The translations under genes were made by a program, and so were the position numbers. Shown here piece after piece: positions 1 to 7,459 of a stretch of DNA of 16,317 nt. Origin of the DNA: Bacteroidota bacterium. GTDB lineage: Bacteria > Bacteroidota > Rhodothermia > Rhodothermales > Bin80. The notes beneath the pieces were generated by a model that saw only the letters and a list, made by a program, of their open reading frames with translations, did not search any database and had not been told where the DNA came from. Where the stretch lies: assembly GCA_026702635.1 (NCBI GenBank), contig JAPPBZ010000112.1, positions 1 through 16,317 of the forward strand, in the 5' to 3' direction. Positions within the stretch are counted from its first letter, which is position 1. Each line of letters starts with the position of its first letter.

Positions 1-1
1 G

Positions 2-997
2 GGGACGGTCTTTATTGATTTGAGTACTCCATCGAACCCCAGATATCTGGGCACCCTGCCTCGTACAGAGGGCTCACCGGCAAGTATCTGGCGGGATATT
101 AAGGTGTATAAGGATCACGCATTTATTGTTGCCGATGCGGCCCAGGAGCATGGTATGCAGATCTTTGACTTGACGCAACTCAGGGGACTTGTCGATACTC
201 CGGTGGAGTTTGAAGCGACGGCACATTATGACCGTATCCACAGCGCTCATAATATTGTCATTAATGAAGAGACGGGGTTTGCCTTTGCGGTGGGAGCTTC
301 CGCCGGAGGAGAAACCTGTGGCGGGGGGGTGCACATGATTGATATCCGTGAACCCCAGGCTCCTGTCTTTGCCGGGTGCTTTGCAGACGAGACAACCGGA
401 CGCCGAAAAACCGGATACAGTCATGATGCGCAGTGTGTGATTTACCAGGGGCCGGACAGCGAATACGCTGGACGTGAAATTTGCTTTGGTGCCAATGAAA
501 CGGCGATCAGTATATCAGATGTGACGGACAAAGAAAACCCGATTGCGATTGGAACTGGCTCTTATCCTGGTGCTACGTATGTGCACCAGGGCTGGCTCAC
601 AGAAGATCATTCCTATTTTTTTCAGAATGATGAACTCGATGAAATGCACGGCAAGGTTGATAAAACACGCACACTGATTTGGGATGTGACGGATCTAAGT
701 GATCCGATCATGATTCGTGAATTCTACGGGCCCACTTCGGCGACGGATCACAATCTGTATATACACGGTGATCTGATGTACCAGGCCAATTTCAGTAGTG
801 GTTTGCGCATCATTGATGTATCCTCGCCAGAGGATCCTATTGAGGTTGGATACTTCGACACCACCCCGTATGGGAGAGATGGGCCCGGGTACATTGGAAC
901 CTTGAGTAGTTATCCATACTTTGAAAGTGGCATTATTGTTGTGACCAGTATCAGGGAAGGGGTGTTCATTTTGAAGAAGCAATCCACAGATATTTAG
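2..997 (+). CDS. Choice-of-anchor B family protein, copy 1 (5' end outside window)
   Basis: This is the C-terminal 331 residues of a secreted protein of the choice-of-anchor B family (TIGR04312 type, a beta-propeller-like repeat domain of unknown biochemical role). The frame is open from the first complete codon, so the real start is upstream of the window; the TTG at position 20 falls inside the conserved domain and is not a start. Family landmarks are the blocks HNIVINEETGFAFAVG, SHDAQCVIY, HQGWLTEDHSYFFQNDE and SATDHNLY, and the final GVFILKK segment. Compared with the second copy downstream, about 35 of 325 residues differ (roughly 89% identity), and there is no stop or frameshift. There is no sorting domain, membrane anchor or PEP-CTERM-like tail after the domain. 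Whether this copy also has the FG-GAP-like N-terminal half cannot be seen. Function is unknown beyond probable export. Confidence 0.85.
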   Translation, partial: GTVFIDLSTPSNPRYLGTLPRTEGSPASIWRDIKVYKDHAFIVADAAQEHGMQIFDLTQLRGLVDTPVEFEATAHYDRIHSAHNIVINEETGFAFAVGASAGGETCGGGVHMIDIREPQAPVFAGCFADETTGRRKTGYSHDAQCVIYQGPDSEYAGREICFGANETAISISDVTDKENPIAIGTGSYPGATYVHQGWLTEDHSYFFQNDELDEMHGKVDKTRTLIWDVTDLSDPIMIREFYGPTSATDHNLYIHGDLMYQANFSSGLRIIDVSSPEDPIEVGYFDTTPYGRDGPGYIGTLSSYPYFESGIIVVTSIREGVFILKKQSTDI

Positions 998-1108
998 GCG
1001 TGAGTCTTTTGGCTTGGATCATTGTTCGGCCTATCCGTGTAAACCTTTTTCTAATTCAGCCCATCTGCAAAATTTTGAGACATATTTTTATCGGAGTCGC
1101 GCACACCT

Positions 1109-1251
1109 ATGCACGGCCCGTGTCGCCGGTCAGTCTTCTAAGCTTTGGCGGAGCAGGGTCGGGTCGTACGCCTGTCTCTGAATCAGATCGGCACGATCAG
1201 CGAGATTCATAAGAGTAGTGCTCGGCCTTCGCAACAGTATGAACGGGATCC
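1109..1251 (+). pseudogene. Truncated, internally deleted rpoD-type sigma factor fragment
   Basis: A remnant of the sigma gene that is intact at 3713-4552. The ATG at 1109 starts a reading MHGPCRRSVF followed by a stop, matching the intact start MYVPRRQRML. Homology breaks near 1135 and resumes at 1145 with LAEQGRVVRLSLNQIGTIS, corresponding to residues 110-128 of the intact protein (end of region 2.4 into region 3). It ends at about residue 146. The missing part covers most of regions 1.2 and 2. Over the 107-base 3' block I count 12 differences from the intact gene (about 89% identity). An open frame at 1145-1351 crosses the block and runs into unrelated sequence, so it is not a real gene. 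The fragment lacks the DNA-binding regions 2.3-2.4 and 4 and cannot encode a working sigma factor. It is the 3'-truncated product of the tandem duplication. Confidence 0.85.
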
Positions 1252-1262
1252 ACCAACGAACC

Positions 1263-3605
1263 ATGACTTATTCAAGAGTAATGCGCAAATCTCTTGCCTT
1301 ATACCTGTTTACTTTCTTTGTAGTATCCGCGACCTGGGCCAATCCCATTGATCTGGCTGATCGGTTTGGTAGAGCGATTACTGCCGGGGATGGCTATCTC
1401 TTTATTTCGGAGTCGGGTGGGTTTGAAACCCACGGGATGGTTCATGTCTATGTGCGGAGCGAGAATCAGAAATGGGTTTGGAAAAATTCATTGCATGGGG
1501 AGGCCCATGTAGGGGATGGATTCGGCCATACAATTGGATATGGGGACGGAACACTGGCGGTTGCAGATCAGTCCACGGTATACGTGTTTGAACTGGATCC
1601 TGAGACGGACCATTTTGTGCAGACAGATCGGCTGGGGGCAGAGAATAACAGCACGTTTGGTACTACTCTTGCGCTGGGTGACGGGTGGCTTGCCATAGGC
1701 TCCTCACAGGCCGATGGATCCGATGGCCAGGTCCACCTCTTTCAGAAGAACCCGGAAGGAACGTGGGTCAAAAGGACGATTCTTGAAGAACCCGGAGAGT
1801 CATCTGTATCCATGTATGGGAGTGCACTTTCGATGGATCAGGGCCGCCTCTTGATCGGTTCGCCTGGACTTTGTACCTCATACCTGTACGAGCATCGAGC
1901 CGACGGGTGGGAATTGTCTGCAACGCTGCCCTGTGGAGAGCTGAGCGCAGAATCCATGTATGGAGTGACCTTGGATCTGAGGGGGGAGCGTGCAGTGATC
2001 GGAGCCCCCCGACATAATTCGAGAAAGGGTGCAGTCGTTGTCTGGCACCATGCGGAAGATTCAGGATGGGAAAGGATAAAAATTCTTGCTCCAGAGGACG
2101 ATGCCCCCGGATTCTTTTTTGGTTCACAGGTTGAGATTCAGGATCCTCTGCGGATCGTTATTGGATTCCCCGTGTTTGGGCCTCGTGACGCAGAAGAAAA
2201 TTTACGGGTCTATACCGTACGGGAAGGTGAAGATTCGGAACCTGAGTACACCACAGTTCCAGGAATCGCCTTCTCACCCATGTCCACAGTTGCCGTAGAT
2301 GGAAGTGTAATGGCAGTTGGATCCCCGAATGCTGCGTATGGAGAAGGAATCGCGGAATTGCTGGAATTCGATAGCGGTGCTTGGGAGATGGTCCAAGAAC
2401 TGTTTTATGTTCATGAGCACATGCCGCGCAAAGCCGAAATCCTGTGTGATGATGGACAGGCGGAAGGGTTTGATTGCGGGCTCGTGGACCTGGTCTCTTT
2501 TCTGCCGAATGAAGAAATGGAGATGAATCGCGGGGTGCGCCTGAGCGATGTGTGGGGATGGACAGATCCCGAAACTGGAATTGAATATGGTTTGATCGGC
2601 CATCTTGAAGGGACGGTCTTTATTGATTTGAGTACTCCGTCGAACCCCAGATATCTGGGCACCCTGCCTCGTACAGAAGGCTCACCAGGCAGTACCTGGC
2701 GGGATATCAAGGTGTATAAGGATCACGCATTTATTGTTGCCGATGGTGCCCGGGAGCATGGCATGCAGATCTTTGACCTGACGCAACTCAGAGGACTCGT
2801 CGATACTCCAGTGGAGTTTGAAGCAACGGCACATTATGATCGCATCCACAGCGCTCATAATATTGTCATCAATGAAGAGACGGGGTTTGCGTTTGCGGTG
2901 GGAGCTTCCGCCGGAGGAGAAACCTGTGGCGGAGGGTTGCACATGATTGATATCCGTGAACCCCAGGCCCCTGTCTTTGTCGGGTGCTTTGCAGACGAGA
3001 CAACCGGACGCCGCAAGACCGGATACAGCCATGATGCGCAGTGTGTGATTTACAATGGCCCGGACAACGAATACGCTGGACGTGAGATTTGCATTGGTGC
3101 CAATGAAACGGCAATCAGCATATCGGACGTGACGGACAAAGAAAACCCGGTCGCAATCGGAACCGGCTCCTATCCTGATGCTGCGTACGTGCACCAGGGC
3201 TGGCTCACAGAAGATCATTCCTATTTTTTCCAGAATGATGAGCTTGATGAAATCCAGGGCAAGGTTCATAAAACACGCACCCTGGTTTGGGATGTGAGAG
3301 ATCTAAGTGATCCGATCATGATTCGTGAGTTCTATGGACCCACCTCAGCGACGGATCACAATCTGTATGTACATGGCAATCTGATGTACCAGACCAATAA
3401 TGCGAGTGGTTTGCGCATCATTGATGTATCCTCGCCAGAAGATCCTGTTGAGATCGGACACTTCGACACCACCCCGTATGGGACGGATGAGGCCGGATTT
3501 AATGGAACTTGGAGCAGCTTCCCATACTTTGAGAGTGGGATTATTGTCGTGACGAGTCGTAGGGAAGGGGTGTTTATTTTGAAGAAGCAACCCGTAGATA
3601 TTTAG
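1263..3605 (+). CDS. Secreted FG-GAP-like propeller plus choice-of-anchor B protein, copy 2
   Basis: A 780-residue exported protein. A signal peptide is visible (MRKSLALYLF then TFFVVSATWA, likely cut after ATWA). Translation may start at ATG 1263 or ATG 1281; both keep the signal. The frame stays open back to a GTG at 1218, but that lies in the sigma-gene fossil and is unlikely. Residues from about 35 to 390 hold seven degenerate FG-GAP-like repeats, recognisable by cores such as DRFGRAITAGDGYLFIS, STFGTTLALGDGWLAIG and SMYGVTLDLRGERAVIGAP, suggesting a seven-bladed beta-propeller. A cysteine-containing linker follows (AEILCDDGQAEGFDC, then VDLVSFLP). The choice-of-anchor B domain begins at VWGWTDPETG and fills the rest. 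No T9SS sorting domain or other anchor follows; the protein ends GVFILKKQPVDI. The upstream DNA is a duplicated sigma leader, which may now supply its promoter. The family is known from secreted and surface proteins, but its substrate or partner is unknown. Confidence 0.88.
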   Translation: MTYSRVMRKSLALYLFTFFVVSATWANPIDLADRFGRAITAGDGYLFISESGGFETHGMVHVYVRSENQKWVWKNSLHGEAHVGDGFGHTIGYGDGTLAVADQSTVYVFELDPETDHFVQTDRLGAENNSTFGTTLALGDGWLAIGSSQADGSDGQVHLFQKNPEGTWVKRTILEEPGESSVSMYGSALSMDQGRLLIGSPGLCTSYLYEHRADGWELSATLPCGELSAESMYGVTLDLRGERAVIGAPRHNSRKGAVVVWHHAEDSGWERIKILAPEDDAPGFFFGSQVEIQDPLRIVIGFPVFGPRDAEENLRVYTVREGEDSEPEYTTVPGIAFSPMSTVAVDGSVMAVGSPNAAYGEGIAELLEFDSGAWEMVQELFYVHEHMPRKAEILCDDGQAEGFDCGLVDLVSFLPNEEMEMNRGVRLSDVWGWTDPETGIEYGLIGHLEGTVFIDLSTPSNPRYLGTLPRTEGSPGSTWRDIKVYKDHAFIVADGAREHGMQIFDLTQLRGLVDTPVEFEATAHYDRIHSAHNIVINEETGFAFAVGASAGGETCGGGLHMIDIREPQAPVFVGCFADETTGRRKTGYSHDAQCVIYNGPDNEYAGREICIGANETAISISDVTDKENPVAIGTGSYPDAAYVHQGWLTEDHSYFFQNDELDEIQGKVHKTRTLVWDVRDLSDPIMIREFYGPTSATDHNLYVHGNLMYQTNNASGLRIIDVSSPEDPVEIGHFDTTPYGTDEAGFNGTWSSFPYFESGIIVVTSRREGVFILKKQPVDI

Positions 3606-4146
3606 GCGTAAATCTTTTGGCTTGGATCATTGTTAGGTCCATTTGTGTAAACCTTTTCCTGATTCAGCTTTAGCTGTAAAATCTGAGACAAACTTACCGG
3701 AGTCGCACCCACATGTACGTCCCACGTCGCCAGCGAATGCTGGACCAGTATCTGAAGGAAATTGGTCAGATTGACCTTGTGACTCCTGCCGAAGAGGCGG
3801 AGTTAGCCCGGCGGATCAAACAAGGTGACGAGGAAGCGCTCCTGAAGCTGACTCGTGCCAACCTCCGCTTCGTCGTTTCGGTGGCGAAAAAATTTCAGGG
3901 CCAGGGTTTGCATCTCACTGATTTGATCAATGAAGGGAACTATGGCCTCATCAAAGCGGCCAAACGCTTTGATGAAACACGCGGGTTCAAGTTTATCTCC
4001 TATGCCGTATGGTGGATTCGCCAGTCGATCCTTCAGGCTCTGGCAGAGCAGGGCCGGGTCGTACGCCTGCCTCTGAATCAGATTGGCACGATCAGCAAGA
4101 TTCGCAAGAGCAGTGCTCGGCTTTCGCAACAGCATGAACGGGACCC
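2610..4146 (+). repeat. Tandem duplication, copy 2
   Basis: The counterpart of bases 2-1251. It spans the anchor-B domain, the intergenic spacer and the first part of the intact sigma gene up to about codon 145. Sampled coding stretches are a little above 90% identical at base level, and the spacer 998-1082 versus 3606-3689 is only about 80% identical. Together with the 5' half of the anchor-B gene from about 1252, this defines a unit of about 2895 bases. No inverted repeats, target-site copies or transposase genes flank it, so it looks like a simple tandem duplication. Confidence 0.88.
3615..3645 (+). promoter_or_regulatory. Possible Bacteroidota-type promoter of the sigma factor gene
   Basis: In the 107-base gap before the sigma gene, TTTTGG (3615-3620) and TCCATTTG (3638-3645) are spaced much like the Bacteroidota -33 TTTG and -7 TAnnTTTG elements, although the TA of the -7 element is absent. 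In the duplicated leader upstream of the sigma fossil the first element is kept, but the second reads CCTATCCG. That change could mean the promoter has decayed in that copy, or that this is not the promoter. The call rests on pattern only. Confidence 0.2.
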
Positions 4147-4552
4147 GAACCTGGAAGAACTTTCGGCTGATCTACAGATTGATATAGAAAAGGTCCGCAA
4201 TGCGATGCAGCGGACGAGCCGGCATCTATCGATGGATGCCCCCTTTAACGATGAGGATGAAAATAGCCTCCTGGATATCCTACCCAGTGACGAGGTCACT
4301 CCTCCCGATGAATCCCTCCAAGGAGAATCCCTGAAGATTGATATTGAGGTCGCACTCAGTGGCCTTTGCCCCCGTGAGGCGGAAATCACCCGACTCTTTT
4401 TTGGAGTTGGACGTGAACATCCACTGACACTGGAAGAAATTGGCCACCGGTTTGATTTAACGAGGGAGCGGGTACGCCAGATCAAAGAAAAAGCAATCCG
4501 GAAACTTCGCCAAAAACATCGCCGGGAAAACCTGAAATTTCACGCAAGGTAA
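3713..4552 (+). CDS. rpoD: RNA polymerase sigma factor, RpoD/SigA family
   Basis: A 279-residue primary-type sigma factor that directs RNA polymerase to promoters. Region 1.2 is near residues 10-45 (DQYLKEIGQIDLVTPAEEAE). Region 2 covers about 45-115 with LRFVVSVAKK, DLINEGNYGLIKAAKRFD and the recognition segment YAVWWIRQSILQALAEQGR. Region 3 runs about 120-200. Region 4 with its helix-turn-helix is about 215-268 (TLEEIGHRFDLTRERVRQIK). There is no region 1.1, as in Bacteroidota RpoD proteins (about 285 residues). The N-terminus MYVPRRQRML differs from the MRQLKI-type start usual in that phylum and is a few residues shorter, so this could be a second SigA-like paralog and not the main housekeeping factor. 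The start is the first ATG after the spacer and is conserved in the duplicated fossil at 1109. No terminator is evident downstream. Confidence 0.9.
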   Translation: MYVPRRQRMLDQYLKEIGQIDLVTPAEEAELARRIKQGDEEALLKLTRANLRFVVSVAKKFQGQGLHLTDLINEGNYGLIKAAKRFDETRGFKFISYAVWWIRQSILQALAEQGRVVRLPLNQIGTISKIRKSSARLSQQHERDPNLEELSADLQIDIEKVRNAMQRTSRHLSMDAPFNDEDENSLLDILPSDEVTPPDESLQGESLKIDIEVALSGLCPREAEITRLFFGVGREHPLTLEEIGHRFDLTRERVRQIKEKAIRKLRQKHRRENLKFHAR

Positions 4553-4728
4553 ACATCGTTCGATTGGTTAGGGACTTTCGCTGTGGTCACGTAATAAGGC
4601 AGATTTGATGTTGTATAGGCCCTAGAGTGTAACAACCGTGATAAGCCTTCGTACATACAGGCGCTGACGCGGCGCTAATCTACCCTTAAAAAGTTGTCGT
4701 TACTGAATCCATCCAATTAAGCGCACTC
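4553..4728. other. Intergenic region between sigma factor and efflux operon
   Basis: These 176 bases contain no open frame worth calling and no tRNA-like or riboswitch-like structure that I can recognise. TTGATG (4605-4610), 17 bases, then TGTAAC (4628-4633) resembles a sigma-70-like promoter (four of six matches in each element) and could drive the tolC-macA-macB genes. A short GCGC-based inverted repeat occurs near 4662-4676 but is too weak to call a terminator. The start codon of the next gene has no Shine-Dalgarno match. Confidence 0.3.
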
Positions 4729-6081
4729 ATGACTATTCGAGTCCTGTCACGCAGTTTTTATGTGAGTCTCCTGACCGCCCTGATCCTCGTTTCCGTTCCA
4801 AAAGCTCAACAAACCATCACTTTTGAAGAGGCAGTACGAATTGCCTTGGATCAGAATACGCAGCTGCGGCAGAGCGTCAATCAGGTACGGCTGAGTGAGA
4901 TTGGCGTGCAGTCCGCACGGGCAGCATTTTTCCCAAGTTTCAATGTAAGTTCAGGTACAGGAACCAATTTTGGGCTGTCGTTCGACACGAATGTGGGGGA
5001 ACTTCGCACAACGGCGAACACCCGCTTCAATGTGAATGCATTCACGTCTCTGACCCTGTTCGATGGGTTTCAGAGTCAGGCGAATCTTCGTGAGAGCCGA
5101 CTGAATGTGACTGCCGCAGACTTGGCACTTGAGCGTCAGCGCCAACTGGTAGTATTTCAGGTTGCCAGCCAATTTCTTGCATATATCCAGGCTTCTGAGC
5201 AGATCGCGGTACAGGAAGAAAATTTGGTGGCTGCACAGCAGCTCTTGGCTCAGATCGAAGAATTTGTACGGGTTGGTACACGTCCGGTATCTGACCTGTA
5301 TCAGCAACAGGCAGCAGTAGAATCGGCAGAGCTTGCAATATTGCAGACTGAGCAGTTGGCTCAGATATCCGAAGCGAATTTGCTTCAGGTTTTGCGGTTG
5401 GATCCCTTGGGCGATTACGAGTTTGTAATTCCAGACTTGTCGGATGAGCTACTGGTGCCAGAAGAATATGATCTGCGAGATCTCTATGAGCGTGCACAGC
5501 TGCAACGCGGAGATTTACGCTCACAGGAAGTTTCCGTGGATGCAGCAGAGCAGGGGTTGCGGGTAGCCCGGAGCAGTATGATGCCGCAACTAAGCTTTTC
5601 GGCCGGTGCCGGGACAAGCTTCAACAGCGGGATTGAACAATTCAGTTTTGGTAGCCAGCTGGACAGGAACCGATCACAGTCAATCTCACTTTCCCTGAAT
5701 CTACCGGTCTTCAATCGTCTCCGGACACGCTCTCAGGTTCAGCGGGCCCGAGTCGTGTACGAGAATGCAAGGATCAATGTTGAAGCCACCCAGCAGCAGA
5801 TCGGAGTGGAAGTGCGTCAGGCGTATTTGGACTACGTTACGGCGCAAAAAGAACTTGAAGTAACTCAAAGGCAATTAGCGTTCCGTGAGCAGGCATTGGA
5901 AGCGACCCGAGAGCGCTATAATGTCGGGGCAGCAACCTTGGTTGAGCTCACACAGGCACAATCTGATTTTGTACAGGCTTCTCAGGATGCAGTGGCCGCG
6001 CGCTACACCATTTTTGTACGCAAACGCCTGATCCGCTACTATACCGGTGAACTGAATCCGAGTCTCCCATTATTTGAATAA
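4729..6081 (+). CDS. TolC-family outer membrane efflux channel
   Basis: A 450-residue outer membrane factor that would form the trimeric exit duct of a tripartite exporter. An N-terminal signal peptide is visible (residues 1-26, hydrophobic YVSLLTALILVSVPKA, cut before QQ). The mature protein starts with the family hallmark ITFEEAVRIALDQNTQLRQS. Two repeated OEP halves follow: long amphipathic helices rich in Q, E and A (for example QASEQIAVQEENLVAAQQ near 165-190) alternating with strand segments such as FNVSSGTGTNFGLSFDT and LSFSAGAGTSF. The second half includes RYNVGAATLVELTQAQ, a typical C-terminal OEP motif. Length is normal for the family. The stop codon is immediately followed by the ATG of the adaptor gene, so the two are very probably co-transcribed and coupled. 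The exported substrate cannot be told from sequence. Confidence 0.92.
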   Translation: MTIRVLSRSFYVSLLTALILVSVPKAQQTITFEEAVRIALDQNTQLRQSVNQVRLSEIGVQSARAAFFPSFNVSSGTGTNFGLSFDTNVGELRTTANTRFNVNAFTSLTLFDGFQSQANLRESRLNVTAADLALERQRQLVVFQVASQFLAYIQASEQIAVQEENLVAAQQLLAQIEEFVRVGTRPVSDLYQQQAAVESAELAILQTEQLAQISEANLLQVLRLDPLGDYEFVIPDLSDELLVPEEYDLRDLYERAQLQRGDLRSQEVSVDAAEQGLRVARSSMMPQLSFSAGAGTSFNSGIEQFSFGSQLDRNRSQSISLSLNLPVFNRLRTRSQVQRARVVYENARINVEATQQQIGVEVRQAYLDYVTAQKELEVTQRQLAFREQALEATRERYNVGAATLVELTQAQSDFVQASQDAVAARYTIFVRKRLIRYYTGELNPSLPLFE

Positions 6082-7458
6082 ATGGCAAAGAAAAAAAACC
6101 GTACACGTACAATCCTGATTATTATCGGGATCGCCGTGATCCTTCTCGTAATCCTTGGCCTCGTAGGGCGCCGCCTTAGTGGTCCCAATGCAACGCGGGT
6201 AGAAATTGTCACCGTGGAAACGCGGACCGTGACGCAGACGGTGACGGCTTCCGGTCGCGTCCAGCCGGAAGTGGAAATCATCATCAGTCCGGATGTCTCT
6301 GGTGAGATCGTCCAACTCCCCGTGGTGGAGGGGCAACAGGTTCACAGAGGAGAACTTCTGGCGCGCATCAAGTCCGATTTTTATGAAGCTCAGGTAGAGC
6401 AGGCCGAGGCGCAGCTCTCGCAGGCTAAAGCAAATCTGTCGCAACAGGAAGCGAACCTTCTGCTGCAGGAACAGACGCTGGATCGACAGCGCCAGCTTTA
6501 TGAGGCGGAAGTGATTCCTCTTGATCAATATGAGCAGAGTGATACCCAGTACAAGGTTGCACAGGCAAACGTGGATGCGGCAAGGTTCAACGTGGAAAGT
6601 GCGCAGGCACGCCTGAGAGAGTCTCAGGAGCAGCTCAGAAAAACGGCGCTCTATGCACCAATGTCCGGTACGGTGAGCCAGTTGGATATTGAACTGGGAG
6701 AACGCGTAACCGGGAACGAACTACAGGCGGGGACCACCGTCATGAAAGTGGCTCGTCTGGACCAAATGGAGTTAGAGGTCGAAGTCAGTGAAAATGATGT
6801 GGTCAATGTCGCTCTTGGGGATACAGCTTCGATTGAAGTGGATGCATATCCCAATCGCATATTCAAAGGAGTGGTCACAGAAATTGCAAACTCAGCCCGA
6901 CTCCAGGGAAGTACGTTCCAGGAGCAGGTTACAAATTTCCCCGTCAAGGTCCGGATTCTTGATCCCCATAATGCCGAGGCCAGAGCCATGGGCATGGCAG
7001 ATGCAGGACTCGCTGGTGAAACACCGGCAACGGAGGATTATCCTAGTTTCCGCCCCGGCATGAGTGGCACAGTTGATATCTTTACAAACACGGTCCAAGA
7101 AGTCCTTTCGATTCCGATTCAAGCTGTAACCGTACGGGACTTCAACGCAATCAAGCGGGCACGAAGTAGGAGCGACGTGGCAGAAGCAGATTCCACGGCT
7201 GGTGATGAGGAAGAAGAAAAGCCGGATATTGTGGCCGGTGGGGAAGAAGACCTGCAGCGGATGGTGTTCGTCGTAGATGAAGCGATGAGTGTAATCGCCA
7301 CAATCGTCGAGACGGGAATCTCAGATGACCAGTTCATTGAAATCAAATCGGGTTTGGAAGAGGGGAATCGGGTCGTGAATGGTCCCTATAGTGCGGTCAG
7401 CCGTGAATTGGATGATGGAGATCTGGTTGAAGAACGCGGCGCCGGTCGGTCACTCTAG
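6082..7458 (+). CDS. MacA/HlyD-type periplasmic adaptor (membrane fusion protein)
   Basis: A 458-residue adaptor linking an inner membrane ABC transporter to TolC. After a basic start (MAKKKNRTRT), residues 11-29 form one membrane helix. The first half of the lipoyl-like domain is at about 58-95 (VEIIISPDVSGEIVQLPVVE). An alpha-helical hairpin at about 98-188 is rich in Q, E and A. The second lipoyl half is ALYAPMSGTVSQLDIELGER (189-208). Beta-barrel and membrane-proximal domains follow to the end. Between residues about 356 and 391 there is a low-complexity acidic insertion with a DEEEE run inside the membrane-proximal domain, absent from Proteobacterial MacA. The start directly abuts the tolC stop, and the stop is one base from the ATPase start. 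This is a typical MacAB-type arrangement. Confidence 0.9.
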   Translation: MAKKKNRTRTILIIIGIAVILLVILGLVGRRLSGPNATRVEIVTVETRTVTQTVTASGRVQPEVEIIISPDVSGEIVQLPVVEGQQVHRGELLARIKSDFYEAQVEQAEAQLSQAKANLSQQEANLLLQEQTLDRQRQLYEAEVIPLDQYEQSDTQYKVAQANVDAARFNVESAQARLRESQEQLRKTALYAPMSGTVSQLDIELGERVTGNELQAGTTVMKVARLDQMELEVEVSENDVVNVALGDTASIEVDAYPNRIFKGVVTEIANSARLQGSTFQEQVTNFPVKVRILDPHNAEARAMGMADAGLAGETPATEDYPSFRPGMSGTVDIFTNTVQEVLSIPIQAVTVRDFNAIKRARSRSDVAEADSTAGDEEEEKPDIVAGGEEDLQRMVFVVDEAMSVIATIVETGISDDQFIEIKSGLEEGNRVVNGPYSAVSRELDDGDLVEERGAGRSL

Positions 7459-7459
7459 G

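Larger units (their letters stand above)
2..1251 (+). repeat. Tandem duplication, copy 1 (anchor-B 3' part, spacer, rpoD fossil)
   Basis: Bases 2-997 align without gaps to 2610-3605 (constant offset 2608). The following spacer aligns with small indels, so the sigma start codon at 1109 matches the one at 3713. Bases 1145-1251 then match 4040-4146 (offset 2895). The jump in offset shows a loss of about 290 bases inside the sigma gene of this copy. Similarity ends near 1251, where the 5' flank of the second anchor-B gene begins. That places the duplication junction inside the old sigma gene at about codon 145. The left end of the unit is outside the window. Confidence 0.9.

Noticed and set aside
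1000..1212. A 70-residue open frame in the spacer after copy 1
   Set aside because: It covers the duplicated noncoding spacer and the sigma fossil in another frame, has no family similarity, and the equivalent frame is not kept in copy 2.
1145..1351. A 68-residue open frame starting with sigma-factor-like residues
   Set aside because: Only the first part matches RpoD (residues 110-146); the rest is out-of-frame sequence of the next gene. It is the duplication fossil, not a gene.
2682..3269. A 195-residue minus-strand open frame opposite the anchor-B domain
   Set aside because: It is antisense to a strongly conserved domain. Similar antisense frames in copy 1 break differently, and the translation resembles nothing.
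1..4146. A transposon or insertion sequence as the cause of the repeated block
   Set aside because: No transposase, terminal inverted repeats or target-site copies are visible; a plain tandem duplication explains the offsets.
7379..7459. Upstream extension of the ATPase gene
   Set aside because: It overlaps the end of the adaptor gene and adds no conserved residues; the ATG at 7460 sits one base after the adaptor stop.
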